A stretch of DNA of 64,000 nucleotides from contig NC_091944.1 in assembly GCF_041260155.1 (NCBI RefSeq), positions 24,291,332 through 24,355,331 on the forward strand, read 5' to 3'. Positions within the stretch are counted from its first letter, which is position 1. Every line of letters starts with the position of its first letter. Below are positions 1 through 45,391 of the stretch, in pieces. The notes under the pieces are model-generated. The model did no database searches. It was not told the origin of the DNA and saw only the letters and a program-made list of their open reading frames with translations. Source of the DNA: Ptychodera flava. Lineage: Eukaryota; Hemichordata; Enteropneusta; Ptychoderidae. A program made the position numbers and the translations under genes.

Positions 1-83
1 ATGTTTTACCTTCCAAGTCACGACGCGTCAGAGGAGACACGGATACGGTCATGCGTATATGATAATATATTGTATCAATTATA

Positions 84-165
84 TTATATTATATTATATT
101 ATATTATATTATATTATATTATATTATATTATATTATATTATATGATATTATATTGTATTATATT
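84..165. repeat. (ATATT)n microsatellite
   Basis: Uninterrupted ATATT pentamers near the window start; the overlapping 69-aa ORF is an artefact. Confidence 0.9.
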
Positions 166-169
166 TCAG

Positions 170-316
170 CAATAAAGCACACCCAGCGATGGTATACCAC
201 GAGATTTTGACCAGTTCACGACATATATGCATGAGCGATAGCGAGTGCATATATGAAGTGGAATGGTCCTAATCGAATGGTATACCCTCGCTGGGTGTGA
301 TTTATTGCTTTAATAT
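170..316. repeat. Inverted repeat with GAGCGATAGCGAG core
   Basis: Arms AATAAAGCACACCCAGCGAT and ATACCCTCGCTGGGTGTGAT face each other around a symmetrical centre (TATATGCATGAGCGATAGCG). Related sequence recurs at 7479-7547 and 50150-50200. Confidence 0.7.
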
Positions 317-449
317 ATTATATCATAACATTATTTTGAAATTGTGGCGTGGAACGTATAAAACGGATTTTTTCTCAATCAGATCGCTGTATTTGCGCCA
401 TCAATATACTGGTATGATATAATATATGATATATATTACATTATGTTAC

Positions 450-612
450 AGAAATAACGGACGACGCGCTGACCATTAACGTTTATTAATGGACATGGGC
501 GAGAGAAAGCCAAAAATTAACGGTCGAGGCTTGCCGAGCCCGTTAATTTGGCATTCCTCTCGCCCGCGTCCATAAATAAACGTTAATGGTCAGCGCGAAG
601 TCTGTTATTTCA
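450..612. repeat. 163-bp palindromic MITE
   Basis: Arms GAAATAACGG...GCGCTGACCATTAACGTTTA and TAAACGTTAATGGTCAGCGC...TGTTATTTC flank a TCGAGGCTTGCCGAGCC core. Confidence 0.8.
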
Positions 613-992
613 ATTATATTATCAACGAACCCTGAAATGAACGTCAAAATTAACTAAAATTTACCGTGCGAACGACAACGGGGCCCCAGAAGCTGTCAGT
701 GAGTAGTGTGCGCGCTGCAAAAATTTGCAAATCCGAAGATTTTTTTGAAACAAGCGTCTAAACTTGGCCCACAAATGCTCCATTTTATTTTGTGGTTGAT
801 AATGATCTTTGTACAAATCACAATTTTCGTTTTAGCCGTAAAGTTACTATGTTTACGATATTATTCATATTCACGGGCATGAAAACAAACCATTACTGTG
901 TATTTGTGGGCAGTCACGTGGTTCAGCTCGACCAATTAAAATGCAATAGACAGGGCATGGTAATACAGGCAGGGCGTGTTGTAATATAATTA

Positions 993-1135
993 AGCAATAA
1001 TGCACCCCCTCCCGGCTCATAATGGACGAAAGCAAACTTTGCACGACATAATGTACGAGGCGAAGCCGAGTACATTATGGAGTGCAAAGTTTGCTTGAGT
1101 CCATTATGGGCCGGGATGGGGTGCATTATTGCTAT
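993..1135. repeat. 143-bp palindromic MITE
   Basis: Arms AGCAATAATGCACCCC and GGGGTGCATTATTGCT, with inner arms AGCAAACTTTGCAC and its partner, around GTACGAGGCGAAGCCGAGTA. Confidence 0.8.
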
Positions 1136-3379
1136 TATTTTATAGTTTTGGCAATGCCAGTGAATTTGTAGTTGTAGAAAACGAATAAAAAAGGAAATTT
1201 AAACTGAGTTTGAAGCCAGTGAGCGTCGTCCAGCATGATCGGCCCTGACTCTGTACATATTACATGCACTCCACACTTGCACTGAACACGCGTTCAGCAC
1301 AAAAAATGACCAGCACTTTCACGGTTCATTTTGAATTGAAAAACGATGTATTTCGAAGGAAATGAAACGTAGGGCCTAACTGCATCCCTACCGTCTACCT
1401 TTAAATATCATGCCATTCAAAAACCCGACACGGTGAAATGCCAGAGATGAAGAAAACGGAATGTCCATGCATCGACATCAGCATGATCAGCGAGCTGCAT
1501 GCCATGGTATCAGCTGATCAATACGATCATTATTATATCGCTAGTAGTACAGCATTCATTGCAAACGATATCAACAGAGTTCAACATTGTTATTCAAATG
1601 TTTATATTTCAATAATAATTGTGTCTATAAATTTAATTTTCGATGGCTTTTGAGGAGAGCTATTTTATTACGGCGAACAACTGAACTTGACGTAAACGGG
1701 TGCTTGAAAGGTACAGTTGACAAACATACTGGAGGGTTTCGGTACCGTCGCGATATCGAGAACAAGGCAAGGTAAAATCACAGACATGGAGAAAAAAACG
1801 ATGAATGAAAGTTGTCTCCGATTACAGTCAGTGCATCAGAATTAGGTGGCCGAGATGTTAGATCAACGGAGAGTCAACGGTCGTCATGATTGTTGGTAGT
1901 AGCTGACCTTGGACCGAGACTTTGAATGGCTCCGTAGTATATCCGTAGACACTTCCGGTCAAGGTTGATGACAGCAAGCTGCCGTTGTTGGCCCGTTTAC
2001 GGCTGGTTCGAGTAGCCTTTCATGCTTGCATCGTTTACATGGCCACTGACATACATAATATGCCATGTGTCAAACCAGTATCGTCTAGGAGTTTGCAAAC
2101 GTAAAGTTGAGTTCTGTTTCACCTATACGGCAACGAAGCGAACCATGTTGTAAACAAACGTGTAGTACAACCAGCGTATCGGACGGGGACTGCATGCTGA
2201 GCGCCAGCCAGACAGACGGCAATTGCGTGCGTGAAGACTCAAAAAATGTGATAAATTGTTCAGTAAAACATTATTATCAATATTGTGCACCATTATCAAG
2301 ATTTGTGGTTTTGTGTATTACATGGTTTATCCGATACTTTCCCTCCTTTTAAATGCGCAGTCCTTTTTTGTTTTCCAAAACAAAACTTGCTCGCTGTGGG
2401 CCGCAATGCTGAATAATGGATACATTATCAGTAATAATGTATGGGTATGACGTCACAAAATTCACTGGTATGACAAAGCTATAATATAATTCGTATTATA
2501 TGTATTGAATGTATTCGTAAGGGTCTTTGGCTTGACAATGCAACAGGAAGCAATGGATAATGATGTGCAGGTAAAGTTATGCAATTATCCGGGCAAGAGT
2601 GTTCTCAGCAGATGAATCAGAGAGATGCCCGAAGTCAGGCATATCATTCCAGTCTGCTGATAAAAATACAAGGTCTCATAACATTTTACATTGACAAGAT
2701 TTGAGGGATACGTCAGTGCGCAATAGGGTAACGATTGGAAAAGATGTTTGGGATGGGGAGAAGACTCCTGCGAAATTTTCACCGAAATTCATGGCCACAA
2801 CCAAACGACCAGGTGTCACCATTAACTTACACTCAACTAAAGTAACTGTCGGTCCTACATAGGACAGAGTCCTACACAGGATAGAGTTCCACCAGCTATC
2901 AACGGGAAAAAAGTGCAACAAAGGTGCAGAGCAAGCAGCTATCAGATTTACAATCGGACGTGTCCAAACATACCCTGGCCTTCCCATTACATAAATACAC
3001 CAAGCAGGCTTGGAGAATATTTCTCTGTTAGCCTTATACGTCCTGTGTGGCAAGAAACCACAAGGATTTTGGAAGCTAAGAGTTGAGGGAGAGTCCCTGA
3101 GGGGAAATAGCTGAACTCTACACCGCACGTCCCACGTCGGGGACATGTGGAATCGTTTCCTGTTTGGGCAGGAAGTCAAAAATGTGACCACAGCAACATC
3201 AACCTGTGCCAGTCAAGTGAAGCTAACATTGTCGTCGAGCCAGAAAGTGGCTCTTGGAAGCCCTGGTGTTAACCTTAGATTTAAGGTAGAATGAGGGGAA
3301 AGATCTTGGACTATATTTTTTTTACAATTATTTTCTTATCTATCATTTGTGAGGGCTCATTAAATAAAGTTCTTGGCAG

Positions 3380-3600
3380 GAGAAAACTTTAACGTCTAAT
3401 TTTTTCCGAGTTTCGAAAATATATTTTCATCAATAAAACTGATACAGGGATGGCAGACATTTTGTATTTAAAGTATCGTTAAATCTTGGATAACACGTTT
3501 CTTTTCTTGATTCTGAAAGAGATTAAGTTGAAAGATAACTTAAGAGAAATTTCAGCACTAGCTTAAATCTTTGACTTTCGAGTCGCATATTACCTTACAA
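3380..3600 (+). repeat. Dispersed repeat R1 copy (degenerate)
   Basis: GATACAGGGATGGCAGACAT, ATCGTTAAATCTTGGATAAC and CTTTGACTTTCGAGTCGCAT match R1 blocks. Located 130 bp beyond the last TRPC-A exon seen. Confidence 0.55.
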
Positions 3601-3730
3601 GTACTGTACTTCTATAATGTTAGTTACCATTGTACATCCATATACGTCCGTACATCTAATAAGCTTTGCAACTGACCGACGAAGAAAGTGAACTGAGTAA
3701 AGAGAGGAATTATAGAAACTGTTGTCTCAC

Positions 3731-20252
<16,522 letters not shown>

Positions 20253-20672
20253 CCCTCCTCCTGAGTGTCTTGTTGGTAAACATGGAGTTAATTTCAGGGT
20301 TTGATTCCATGAATTAGGAGATCACGAGGATTTGCATGCATCCGACGATTAGTCTGCCAAATAAGACCTTCCGTTTCAAACGAATATCTACGAAATACTT
20401 TTACTAGGCCCTGTGAAGCTTATAGGACAAAAACTAAAACAAATTCTAAAGTCCTAAAAGCGATCCAAGCGGTTGATATTTTTCTCAAGTCAGATGTTCT
20501 GTCTCTTGGCCATGAAATCTCGATATATAAGAGATGTTGAAATTCATAGGCAAAATAGATATGGACATCAACCAATTTTCAAAACGCATTAGTTAATAAG
20601 AATATCATGGGAACACGAAAAAGCATGGCGTTTGCCGAAAGTGGTATCTTGAAGATGCCCACAGACTCACTC

Positions 20673-21001
20673 TTAAAGGACAAAATCGGCCGTATTTTCA
20701 TGAATTTTGTTTGATACGAGATAATATTTATATTGTTTGACATATTGAAAGATACTGAATGAATGTGTGACCATGCAGTATTTGACCCCGGTTTTAGACA
20801 CGATCAATATAACCATGGCGAAAATGAATTGATAGTCATGACCATTAATTCATTTTCGCGATAGTTTCGTTTATCGTGTGTAGAAGCGGGGTCGAATATA
20901 TGCATGGTCACCCATTCATTCAGTATCTTTCAACATGTCAAACAATATAAATAGTATCTTGTATAAAAAATCATGAAAAATGGCCGACTTTGTCCCTTTA
21001 A
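20673..21001. mobile_element. 329-bp TTAA MITE with ~150-bp inverted arms
   Basis: The ends are TTAAAGGACAAAATCGGCC and GGCCGACTTTGTCCCTTTAA, with inverted similarity along nearly the whole element. Lies about 420 bp upstream of the TRPC-A start. Confidence 0.8.
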
Positions 21002-22339
21002 CTATTCAAATGCAACATTTTCCCTACGAAGCGATATGCCAGACAAATATTTTCAATATGAAAGAAATACAAGCGCACAAACGATTTAAATGGTGATATG
21101 TTATATAAGTATGCAGTGATAAGCCAATATATGAAAAAAAGTTACTTGATTTCTTTTGACGTTTGACAATCTGTCGAAAAAACCTTCACCAGTGTTCTTC
21201 AAAGTGCGGCATTACCCTTCATTGTACTACTTAACCTGTTCACCCCCAATTACCTGTAAACAGGTCCAACATCACCATTCATAACAATGGATTTAGGACA
21301 AACCATGGTGGTGAAAGGGTTAAACTCATTTGAAATAGAAGTCGAAGATTCGGACAAGTATAGAGAAACAAAACGAATTATTTCTTATGAGTTGTTTGAG
21401 AATTTTCATAATGCGGTGTTATATGTTATATAGCAAACAAAGCTACCCAGCAAGGCGTTATTTCTAGTGGCACACAGTCCTAGTGTGTTACTCAACATTT
21501 CCAGGTAAACCTTTTAAAAACACCGATGTACACGTACCTTGATAAGAATGAAAGGAACCTTGAAAAACTTACCACGGAAACACATTAATGGACAACCAGG
21601 ACTGATTTCCAACGTCTCTAGTGTCTATAGGAATATTAACGCCACTAACTACCCCTTGGAATGTTGGGATTTTTACATGACACGAAAATGTGCTCACACG
21701 TGCAGAACAGAACTGCGCATGTCACGTTGTTGTTCACAATGTAAAGATATCCATATTCAACAACGTGAAATAAGGTATTCAAACAATCACCAAATTGACA
21801 AAGGGTAATTAAAAGTGCATTTTAATTTACCAAAACAGGGATTATATATCAAAACTTGACCTATTCATAAACTTGAAAATTGGAAGAAAAGGTTGTCTGT
21901 ACAAGCCATTGAAAATATTTGAAGGGTTTCTGACTCAGTGAAAGTCATCGGGCTGTATCATGGCGCGATGTCAGTGATAGCTCCTTGCCTCATCAGTTGA
22001 TTCTTTTTTTTCCTCTATGGTGTTTTTGGTTTTCTCTGGTTAAAAAGTTAGACATATGCGTACATAGGATGTGCATTGGTCGTCTGCTTGATGTCTTCTT
22101 CGGCTGCCACATTATTATAAACAAGTACATGGTTTCCGAGATTTTGCGAGAGGAACTGAGAGTCCATTGGAAAGTTCTCAACTAAAGGCTCAGGTAAACT
22201 GAATATTATCCAAAGTCAACGTAAATATCCCCCTGTCACCGAACCACACCATAAAGCATTAAAAGGAAAATATTTCGAAAAACCATTATGTGTCTCTCTT
22301 GAGAGATCACATTATTGTAAATTGGGCACTTTATTCGAC

Positions 22340-22610
22340 AAGACCAGTCCCATCAGGCATAAAATACTAAGTTTTCGCCAGTATGCCCCGAGGAAATAGG
22401 ACAGGTGGTCGGGAACTTTTATATTTTGGTGTAACCCATCCCAAAACAGCAAAATTTTGAAAAATCTGCGTGAGTTTTGAAAATTCGAGAACAAAGGCTT
22501 TGATCGGTGGTTTTTCTATGGTGTAGCTCGGTACAATGGAAATACGCAAACCTGAATTCAGCCTTATCGAAGTGCATATTGAACCATGTTTACATCCTGT
22601 GATAGTTTTA
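22340..22610 (-). repeat. Dispersed repeat R3 copy (intergenic)
   Basis: It contains GGAAATAGGACAGGTGGTCG, ACAGCAAAATTTTGAAAAAT and CGAGAACAAAGGCTT. The same order is seen at 37140-37370. Orientation is arbitrary. Confidence 0.4.
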
Positions 22611-23462
22611 AATGTAAATATTATTTTGACGACTGCGACCACAGAAGCTAAGCAAGTTTGATTTTGTAATCAACGATTTCACACTTTACTTGTGATACAG
22701 TGTTCACATAATCAAAATTCGAATACAGTTGGTGACGCTAATGAATAAAATACATCATTATAATACAATAGAATTTCCAAACTGTGATGTAAAAAATTAT
22801 GATGATGAGGTTGACGGGTATTCAGGACGTTTGTTCCGCTATAAACACAGCACCTTAACATAAACACTCCGCTTTAACCACTGGCACTGCATCTCTTGTC
22901 AAGTCTGTAGTAAGCCGCGAGTGTAGAATACCGATATAGGGTCGACGTGTTCCCATGCTCTGTGAAATATAATTCACATTCAATACTCCATATGCTCTGA
23001 GAATCACGTTTCTACCTCTGTAGCTTTATGATATCGTTATCTTCATATTTATCAATCAACGTTCCATGGCGCTATTGGGGCCTTCTTAAGATTTGCCGCC
23101 GAAGGGAAAATCTGCAAAACCCCTTTCAGTTTAAATCAGTCAATCAATAAGCACGCCATGGGGCGGGGCGGCGAACGGACCATGCGAATATTTACAGAAC
23201 AGAAATACATTTCTCCGCTACGGCGACATAGTTGGGAATTTAAGACAATGGTGTTTTTCCACTAGAAAATTTTTGCACTTCCTGAAAGCGTGCCGTGACA
23301 AATAACCCCACATTACAATGGACAAAAATGAAAGGGGGATTTGCCTCAAACAAGACAGCGTACATTGTTCGGCAGAATAAGCCCATTGATAAAAATTGGA
23401 AGAGACGTTCCATTTCATTACATGGGGATGGAGGTCAATTTTCTGTTTATTGCGTTGGTACT

Positions 23463-23500
23463 GTTGACACGTTTCGTCCTAAAAGTAGGACTTCGTCAGG
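23463..23500 (-). ncRNA. Hammerhead-ribozyme-like motif
   Basis: Minus strand: a CTGACGA core (consensus CTGATGA, one change), stem II GTCC/GGAC with loop TACTTTTA, GAAA, a very short stem III and a GTC cleavage triplet. Stem I pairing is not evident. The C-for-T core change probably lowers or abolishes activity. Confidence 0.4.
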
Positions 23501-23842
23501 TGAAAAGAAGTCCACAAAAGAAGATACAGACAAAACAACAGAACGGAATAAGACTATGTTGGACAGATTCTATAAGCTGAGTAAATTACAATTGGTATGG
23601 AGTGTGAACATTCTTACCGTTTGTGAGTGGCACGGATTGAAAGTGGCATTAGAAATCGGTGCCAACGGCCATTTAGAGTACCGGTCTGGGGGCGCTGTGA
23701 GCAATCATTCATTCGTATTTCAATTAGTAGGGGAGCACAATTATGAGCTGAGAATATTCAGATGAATATTGGGTGGTAATGTACCAAACTTTGAAACCCA
23801 AATCGACTCTATAATTTTTGCGAAGCACGTCATCTTGTTTAT

Positions 23843-24053
23843 TTAAGGGAGAAGTTCAACAAGGCTGATTTTTACATATGTGCTAGCTTTTGGGGTCACT
23901 TATTTCGGAAAAGCCGTTTTCGCAAGCGCGAGTTATAAGTGGCGAAAATGTTTTTGTTTTGTTTTTGTTTTATTTTTGTTTGTTTTTTCCGGAATAAGTG
24001 ACCCGAAAGCTAGCACATATGTAAAACTCAGCCGTGGTGAACCTCTTCTTTAA
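23843..24053. mobile_element. 211-bp TTAA MITE
   Basis: The inverted arms share GGCTGA, TTTACATATGTGCTAGCTTT and GGGTCACTTATTTC(C)GG around a GTTTT-rich centre, and TTAA lies at both edges. It appears inserted inside the Penelope-like remnant. Confidence 0.75.
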
Positions 24054-24561
24054 TTTGACAATCCCAATTACTTTAATGACTTTAAGAGTGTTTTTCTCTT
24101 TAAGGTGAATTGCGACAGGATTGCTGGCTTGAGTCGAATCGTTCATAAATGGTTATTGAACCTGAGACGAAATTCTGTCTATATTTCCCCTACATACTGT
24201 TTTTTGCATCTATTGTTTTTGGATTTGTATCTTCTTTTTAGACATCTTTTCACCCGATTAAAGTCCTACTCGTAGGATATTCTGAATGAGAAATCAAAAG
24301 GGAGTGGGAGAATCAAGTAAGATTTTTTCTAAATTCGCTGAAACTCTAGATTTTGATATAAGTTAACTAAATCTAGCCTTAGCTTAGATACAAGATAACT
24401 TCAATGAGCCTTGGCGAAACGTTGTGTGAACATTACTACAAACGTAATAAACACAAAATTTACAACCAGATCAGTAGACGTATGTATATACTTTCGTATG
24501 TACGTATGTATATACTTTCATCTGCTATTACCAAGACACATTACGAATAACACTGGGAGCA

Positions 24562-24562
<1 letters not shown>

Positions 24563-24650
<88 letters not shown>
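24563..24650. repeat. (TA)n microsatellite
   Basis: Between the TRPC genes, left of the 24718 hairpin. Confidence 0.97.
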
Positions 24651-24652
<2 letters not shown>

Positions 24653-24717
24653 AGGGGGAAGTTCACATATATAATAATATATATAAGGGGGATGTCTCGA
24701 ATTATACAGATGTCCTC

Positions 24718-24772
24718 GTGGGAAATTACAGTGCTCGATGCTAAGCATCGAGCACTGTAATTTCCCACATGA
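24718..24772. repeat. Perfect hairpin with ~25-bp arms between two TA arrays
   Basis: GTGGGAAATTACAGTGCTCG is exactly mirrored by CGAGCACTGTAATTTCCCAC across ATGCTAAGCAT. TA microsatellites lie 70 bp left and 20 bp right. Confidence 0.8.
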
Positions 24773-24789
24773 ACATGTGTTTACTTCGT

Positions 24790-24804
24790 TATATATCTAT
24801 ATCT

Positions 24805-24877
<73 letters not shown>
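24790..24877. repeat. (TATATC)n/(TA)n microsatellite
   Basis: Right of the 24718 hairpin. Confidence 0.95.
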
Positions 24878-24882
<5 letters not shown>

Positions 24883-25324
24883 ATTCATAATTCTGAGCCT
24901 CTCAATTTGTGTGTTATACCTACCCGTCACCATTTGTGCATCTTTAAGCTATTGTTTTCAGTGGAGGCGCTGGCTATGAGATGATGTACTCCTTATAGTT
25001 GTTATACCAAAGAGTGTGAGTACTTTTTGCAGTCTTTATCGAAACAATTATCTATTCTCAACGCGAGCATCGTCGAAAGAATTGCAACATCAGATTTGGT
25101 AGTTTAAGCATCTATTTTGTAGAAAGTGTCACTCTATCTTTCTATCAAGAATACATTTAAGTTTCGAGAGTAATATCATAATATATGCGTTGTATCAAAC
25201 AAATTAATATAACTTGTCCCAACCATATTATTAGGAAAGGAAAGTTTAATTGATCGCTATGTAGATTTGTGATTTGTTAATCTTTCTATAAGTCTTCTGG
25301 GTGACTTGAAAAGGTAATGCACAA

Positions 25325-42257
<16,933 letters not shown>

Positions 42258-42344
42258 ACCTCTTTTCTGTAGACGTGCATGGAAATAGGAAATTTGGGAT
42301 ATTGCGATATTTACTTTCGTCCATGACAAAGCGTCTTGCGCTTC

Positions 42345-42605
42345 GGGGACATAGACTCTAAAACTTTTACAATTCTTTTCTGATCTACCACTTGTTGGGG
42401 CTCATTTTAAAGCTCGTGGAGAAGGGAAAAGTTGCACCATCTTTGTTTTTAGAAAATCCAAAATTTCATTTTTCCATAGAGTTAACACGGGGATGGCGGC
42501 CCCGGTTTATATTCTTAATTTTGAAAGAGAATGGTTGAAAGATTCCCCGAGGAAAGTTTGAGCAAAAGTTTAAGTCTTTCACTTTCCAGGCGCATACTAT
42601 CTTAC
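42345..42605 (+). repeat. Dispersed repeat R1 copy (just upstream of TRPC-B)
   Basis: It has the GCTCATTTTAAAGCTCGTGG, GAGTTAACACGGGGATGGCG and AAGTTTGAGCAAAAGTTTAA blocks, with an internal deletion after GGCGGCC. Lies about 90 bp upstream of the TRPC-B start codon. Confidence 0.7.
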
Positions 42606-43004
42606 ATAAGGAAATGCGAACTAGCATTAGGAAAATACACCTACAACAAATTGTCTACTGAAACTATATACGCCATTCCATGAAGATTAAGTGTGAATCC
42701 TTAATATTAATTGCGAGTATGAGTTAAAGACTTTTATTTGCTAAGTCCTCGGGACGCTTTTACATCTAGCCAGCCACGGCTAAATCGCCATCCTTAAAAA
42801 CTAGTGGTTATACATTACAATTTTTCTGACCGCGACCCCTCCACATGCACGAAACACTTCACATACAATCCTAAATCACATATAGACTTTACGAAAACAA
42901 TGATCGGTTGCGCGCTAAATTGGGTAAAAGATAGCACCGGCGGTGACAACTGCGTCCATCAGCAGAACTATCAACTTAGGATAGAAAATTCAGAAATTTC
43001 CTCA

Positions 43005-43060
43005 ATCAGATTCCGAATCGAACTCACGACGTACGACACCTAGCTGTCTAGCGAAGACAT
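43005..43060 (-). repeat. tRNA-derived SINE fragment, second copy
   Basis: The minus strand reads CTTCGCTAGACAGCTAGGTG, TCGTACGTCGTGAGTTCGAT, the same block as at 49125-49190, diverged. Confidence 0.45.
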
Positions 43061-44859
43061 CAAAGTCAAAGCCGCTCGGATAAATAATGGTTCAGAAAAC
43101 AGTGTATCATACACCTGTTGGTAAGAAATATGGAACTGTCGATGGGAATATATTGGGACGATTCAGTTGGTTTCTGACTCTGGCCGCATTGTGTCACAGC
43201 GCATCATCCTTCGAAACAATCGAGCAAAAAAACCCCACTTCACTTTAACTTAATACGCGAATGATTCAATTAGCTGCAAGAACGGTTACATTTAAAAAAT
43301 GAAAGATGACGTCACATGCACTTGCTATGATTTCCACATTATGATAAACATGGATATCTCTGTGTTAAAAGGTTACCTTCACCACTTGATTATCACCAGG
43401 TACCATCACATTATTGCAGGCTAGATCACTCCGCTTAGCAAATATTGTGGATATTTTAGTGGTGTAAACTGACGATTCCCTTGTTACGGAGAAAACTCCA
43501 AAATTACAGAGGAGAAATCTCCATCTGTCATTCCATCGGTCACAACCAACAGTGGTACGTGTCGAGGGCGACATGATTTAAACAGTTGTATGTTAATTGG
43601 AACATTGGCAAAGAAGGTGATAAACACAATCCTCGACAAACAGCATTTGGTGGCGACAAAGTTGCAATAAGTCGATAAGGAAGTGGTCATAAAATACATC
43701 CTAGCTAGATTGACGTTGATTTAAAAAAACTCACAAAGACAGCTGAGTCTATCCAGTCAGCTGCGATACGTGAGGTTTAATCTGTCTTAATCTGTCTTAA
43801 GCATGCTAAATCGTTTCACAATATTTTACGGGCTATGTAATTTGTAATATAATTTTCCACCCCATATGTTTTGTCATAATATAAATGCATAATCATAAAG
43901 AATGGTAATTAAGTTGTGATAGCACATGTAATTGATTGTTTGGGAAAGTTAGCCTTTTACCACCATAGGGCAAATTATTAATCATCCACACGCCTATGCT
44001 CTGGTTGATCTCTGATGTCCTTCTCGCAAGAGGACCGACAGAAAACAGTGGAAATACGCCGATCACGGTGACAATAAAGCGCAGCAAGTATACAGGTCGT
44101 CTTTATTTGTTAAATTCAGTTTTGATTTTTATGATTAAAAAAGCCTGAAAGTTAAAGCTACTGACCGTTTTTATAAATAAATGTGTCAACTCAGTCAATG
44201 CATAACTTGTTTTGAGTGTTTGAGACTTTATCGCCATCGTTTAATTTTAAAACTTTTCATCTTCTCAAATGTTCTCGAAACTCAAGTCAAGTTTTGATAA
44301 ACTATGAGGTCGTGGACATTTGACAAAAAGGTGTCGTTCGGGAACTATATTTTTCCCTCCACTGTATTTATATAGTGTATGGCAGTGTATACGAATCGGT
44401 AGGAAGGTAGTTTTAGAGTCATTAACACGAGAAAAGGCAATTTCTTTTAAAAGTCCTCTGATCTACCACCAATCGCTTCTAGAAACCATCTCCCCGCATT
44501 TTCCAAAGTAGATACAAGAACAGGAAAGTATGAAAAACTTACCTTAGATAGTAAATTACTGGACGTTTAGGGTGTCTTTCGAGCTGTGTCTGTGTCCAAA
44601 TGACATGCAAGGACCTTTAACTCGAAAGCATGGGTGTGTATCAAGCTTTTTACAAGAATGACATCAATGGTTGACTGTTCCCGTGTTTTCTCCGACTTTA
44701 GAATAATAATTAATCCTTTTATTCTAGAGAAAATGTGTTATGACTTGCAAAATGTCTGCCCATTGTCATCAACAATAGCAGGATTAAAATAAACATTATA
44801 TTGGAAAAACAGGTGATAGCTTCGATCAAATAGCTGACATTTTTAGATTTATTAAAAGC

Positions 44860-44975
44860 TGTAACGTAGTACGCGAAACTTGCTGAAAATTTTGGTAACA
44901 TCAGGAAATTTGAAATCGTTCCCTTTCAAAATCAAGATTAAAAATCTGAGGTCACCCTGCAAAATTTGCAAAATT
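44860..44975 (-). repeat. Dispersed repeat R1 fragment
   Basis: CCCTTTCAAAATCAAGATTA and GGTCACCCTGCAAAATTTGC are the complements of the R1 central blocks. Confidence 0.45.
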
Positions 44976-45391
44976 ACACTGTACTGCTTTGGCGTGCTTG
45001 GAATGTTATATCTGATTGTTCGATTGTCACTATTAACAGCAACTTAGGGGGTCCATTTTTAATATTCAATTATAACGGTAACATTCAGCCACCAACGATT
45101 CTGTTTGCAATAAAGTTTAGAAAATACGTGCTTGTGGTGGTTATGTGAGAAAAGCTTCGGTTCATGCTCGGATACGAAAAGTTTTTCGATCAACATTATT
45201 ACCTCGCTTTTATGGTGTATACAGTCACTGGCATTCATATGTTTATCGTTATGTAAGTCAGACGGGCAACAAGGGATTATTCTATGCGATTTCCGTGTAA
45301 AGTTAATCATTCACACTTTCTTACTATTACTTTGAGAGGAATGTAGGCCTACAAACACGATATTAACTTAGATTTGTAAATTCATACAAAC

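Larger units (their letters stand above)
1..3730. other. Region beyond the last TRPC-A exon: no gene recognised
   Basis: Holds the ATATT array, three palindromes (170, 450, 993) and an R1 copy. A minus ORF (2676-3191, 171 aa) and an overlapping plus reading frame (about 3117-3288) resemble nothing I know. No match to the TRPC-B coiled-coil exon. Confidence 0.6.
23400..24430. mobile_element. Penelope-like element remnant with inverted arms and hammerhead-like motifs
   Basis: Arms of about 75-90 bp at 23463-23555 and 24212-24290 are inverted copies. The left arm on the minus strand reads CTGACGA, then stem AGTCC/GGAC, then GAAACGTGTC. This is the layout of the minimal hammerhead ribozymes known from Penelope-like elements (CTGATGA, stem II, GAAA). 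The right arm is degenerate. A third related motif is at 24400-24425 (ATGAGCCTTGGCGAAACG). No reverse transcriptase is readable. Confidence 0.45.
20253..25324. other. Intergenic region between TRPC-B (3' end) and TRPC-A (5' end)
   Basis: Should contain the TRPC-A promoter, but no core element could be assigned. Holds MITEs, an R3 copy, the Penelope-like remnant, TA arrays and a hairpin. The 156-aa ORF at 23295-23765 crosses the ribozyme-like arm antisense and is not considered a gene. Confidence 0.6.

Noticed and set aside
2676-3191. 171-aa minus-strand ORF
   Set aside because: No recognisable motif, no paralogous support, and a competing plus-strand frame; left as unexplained sequence.
23295-23765. 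156-aa plus-strand ORF
   Set aside because: It runs antisense across the hammerhead-like arm of a Penelope-type remnant and has no domain.
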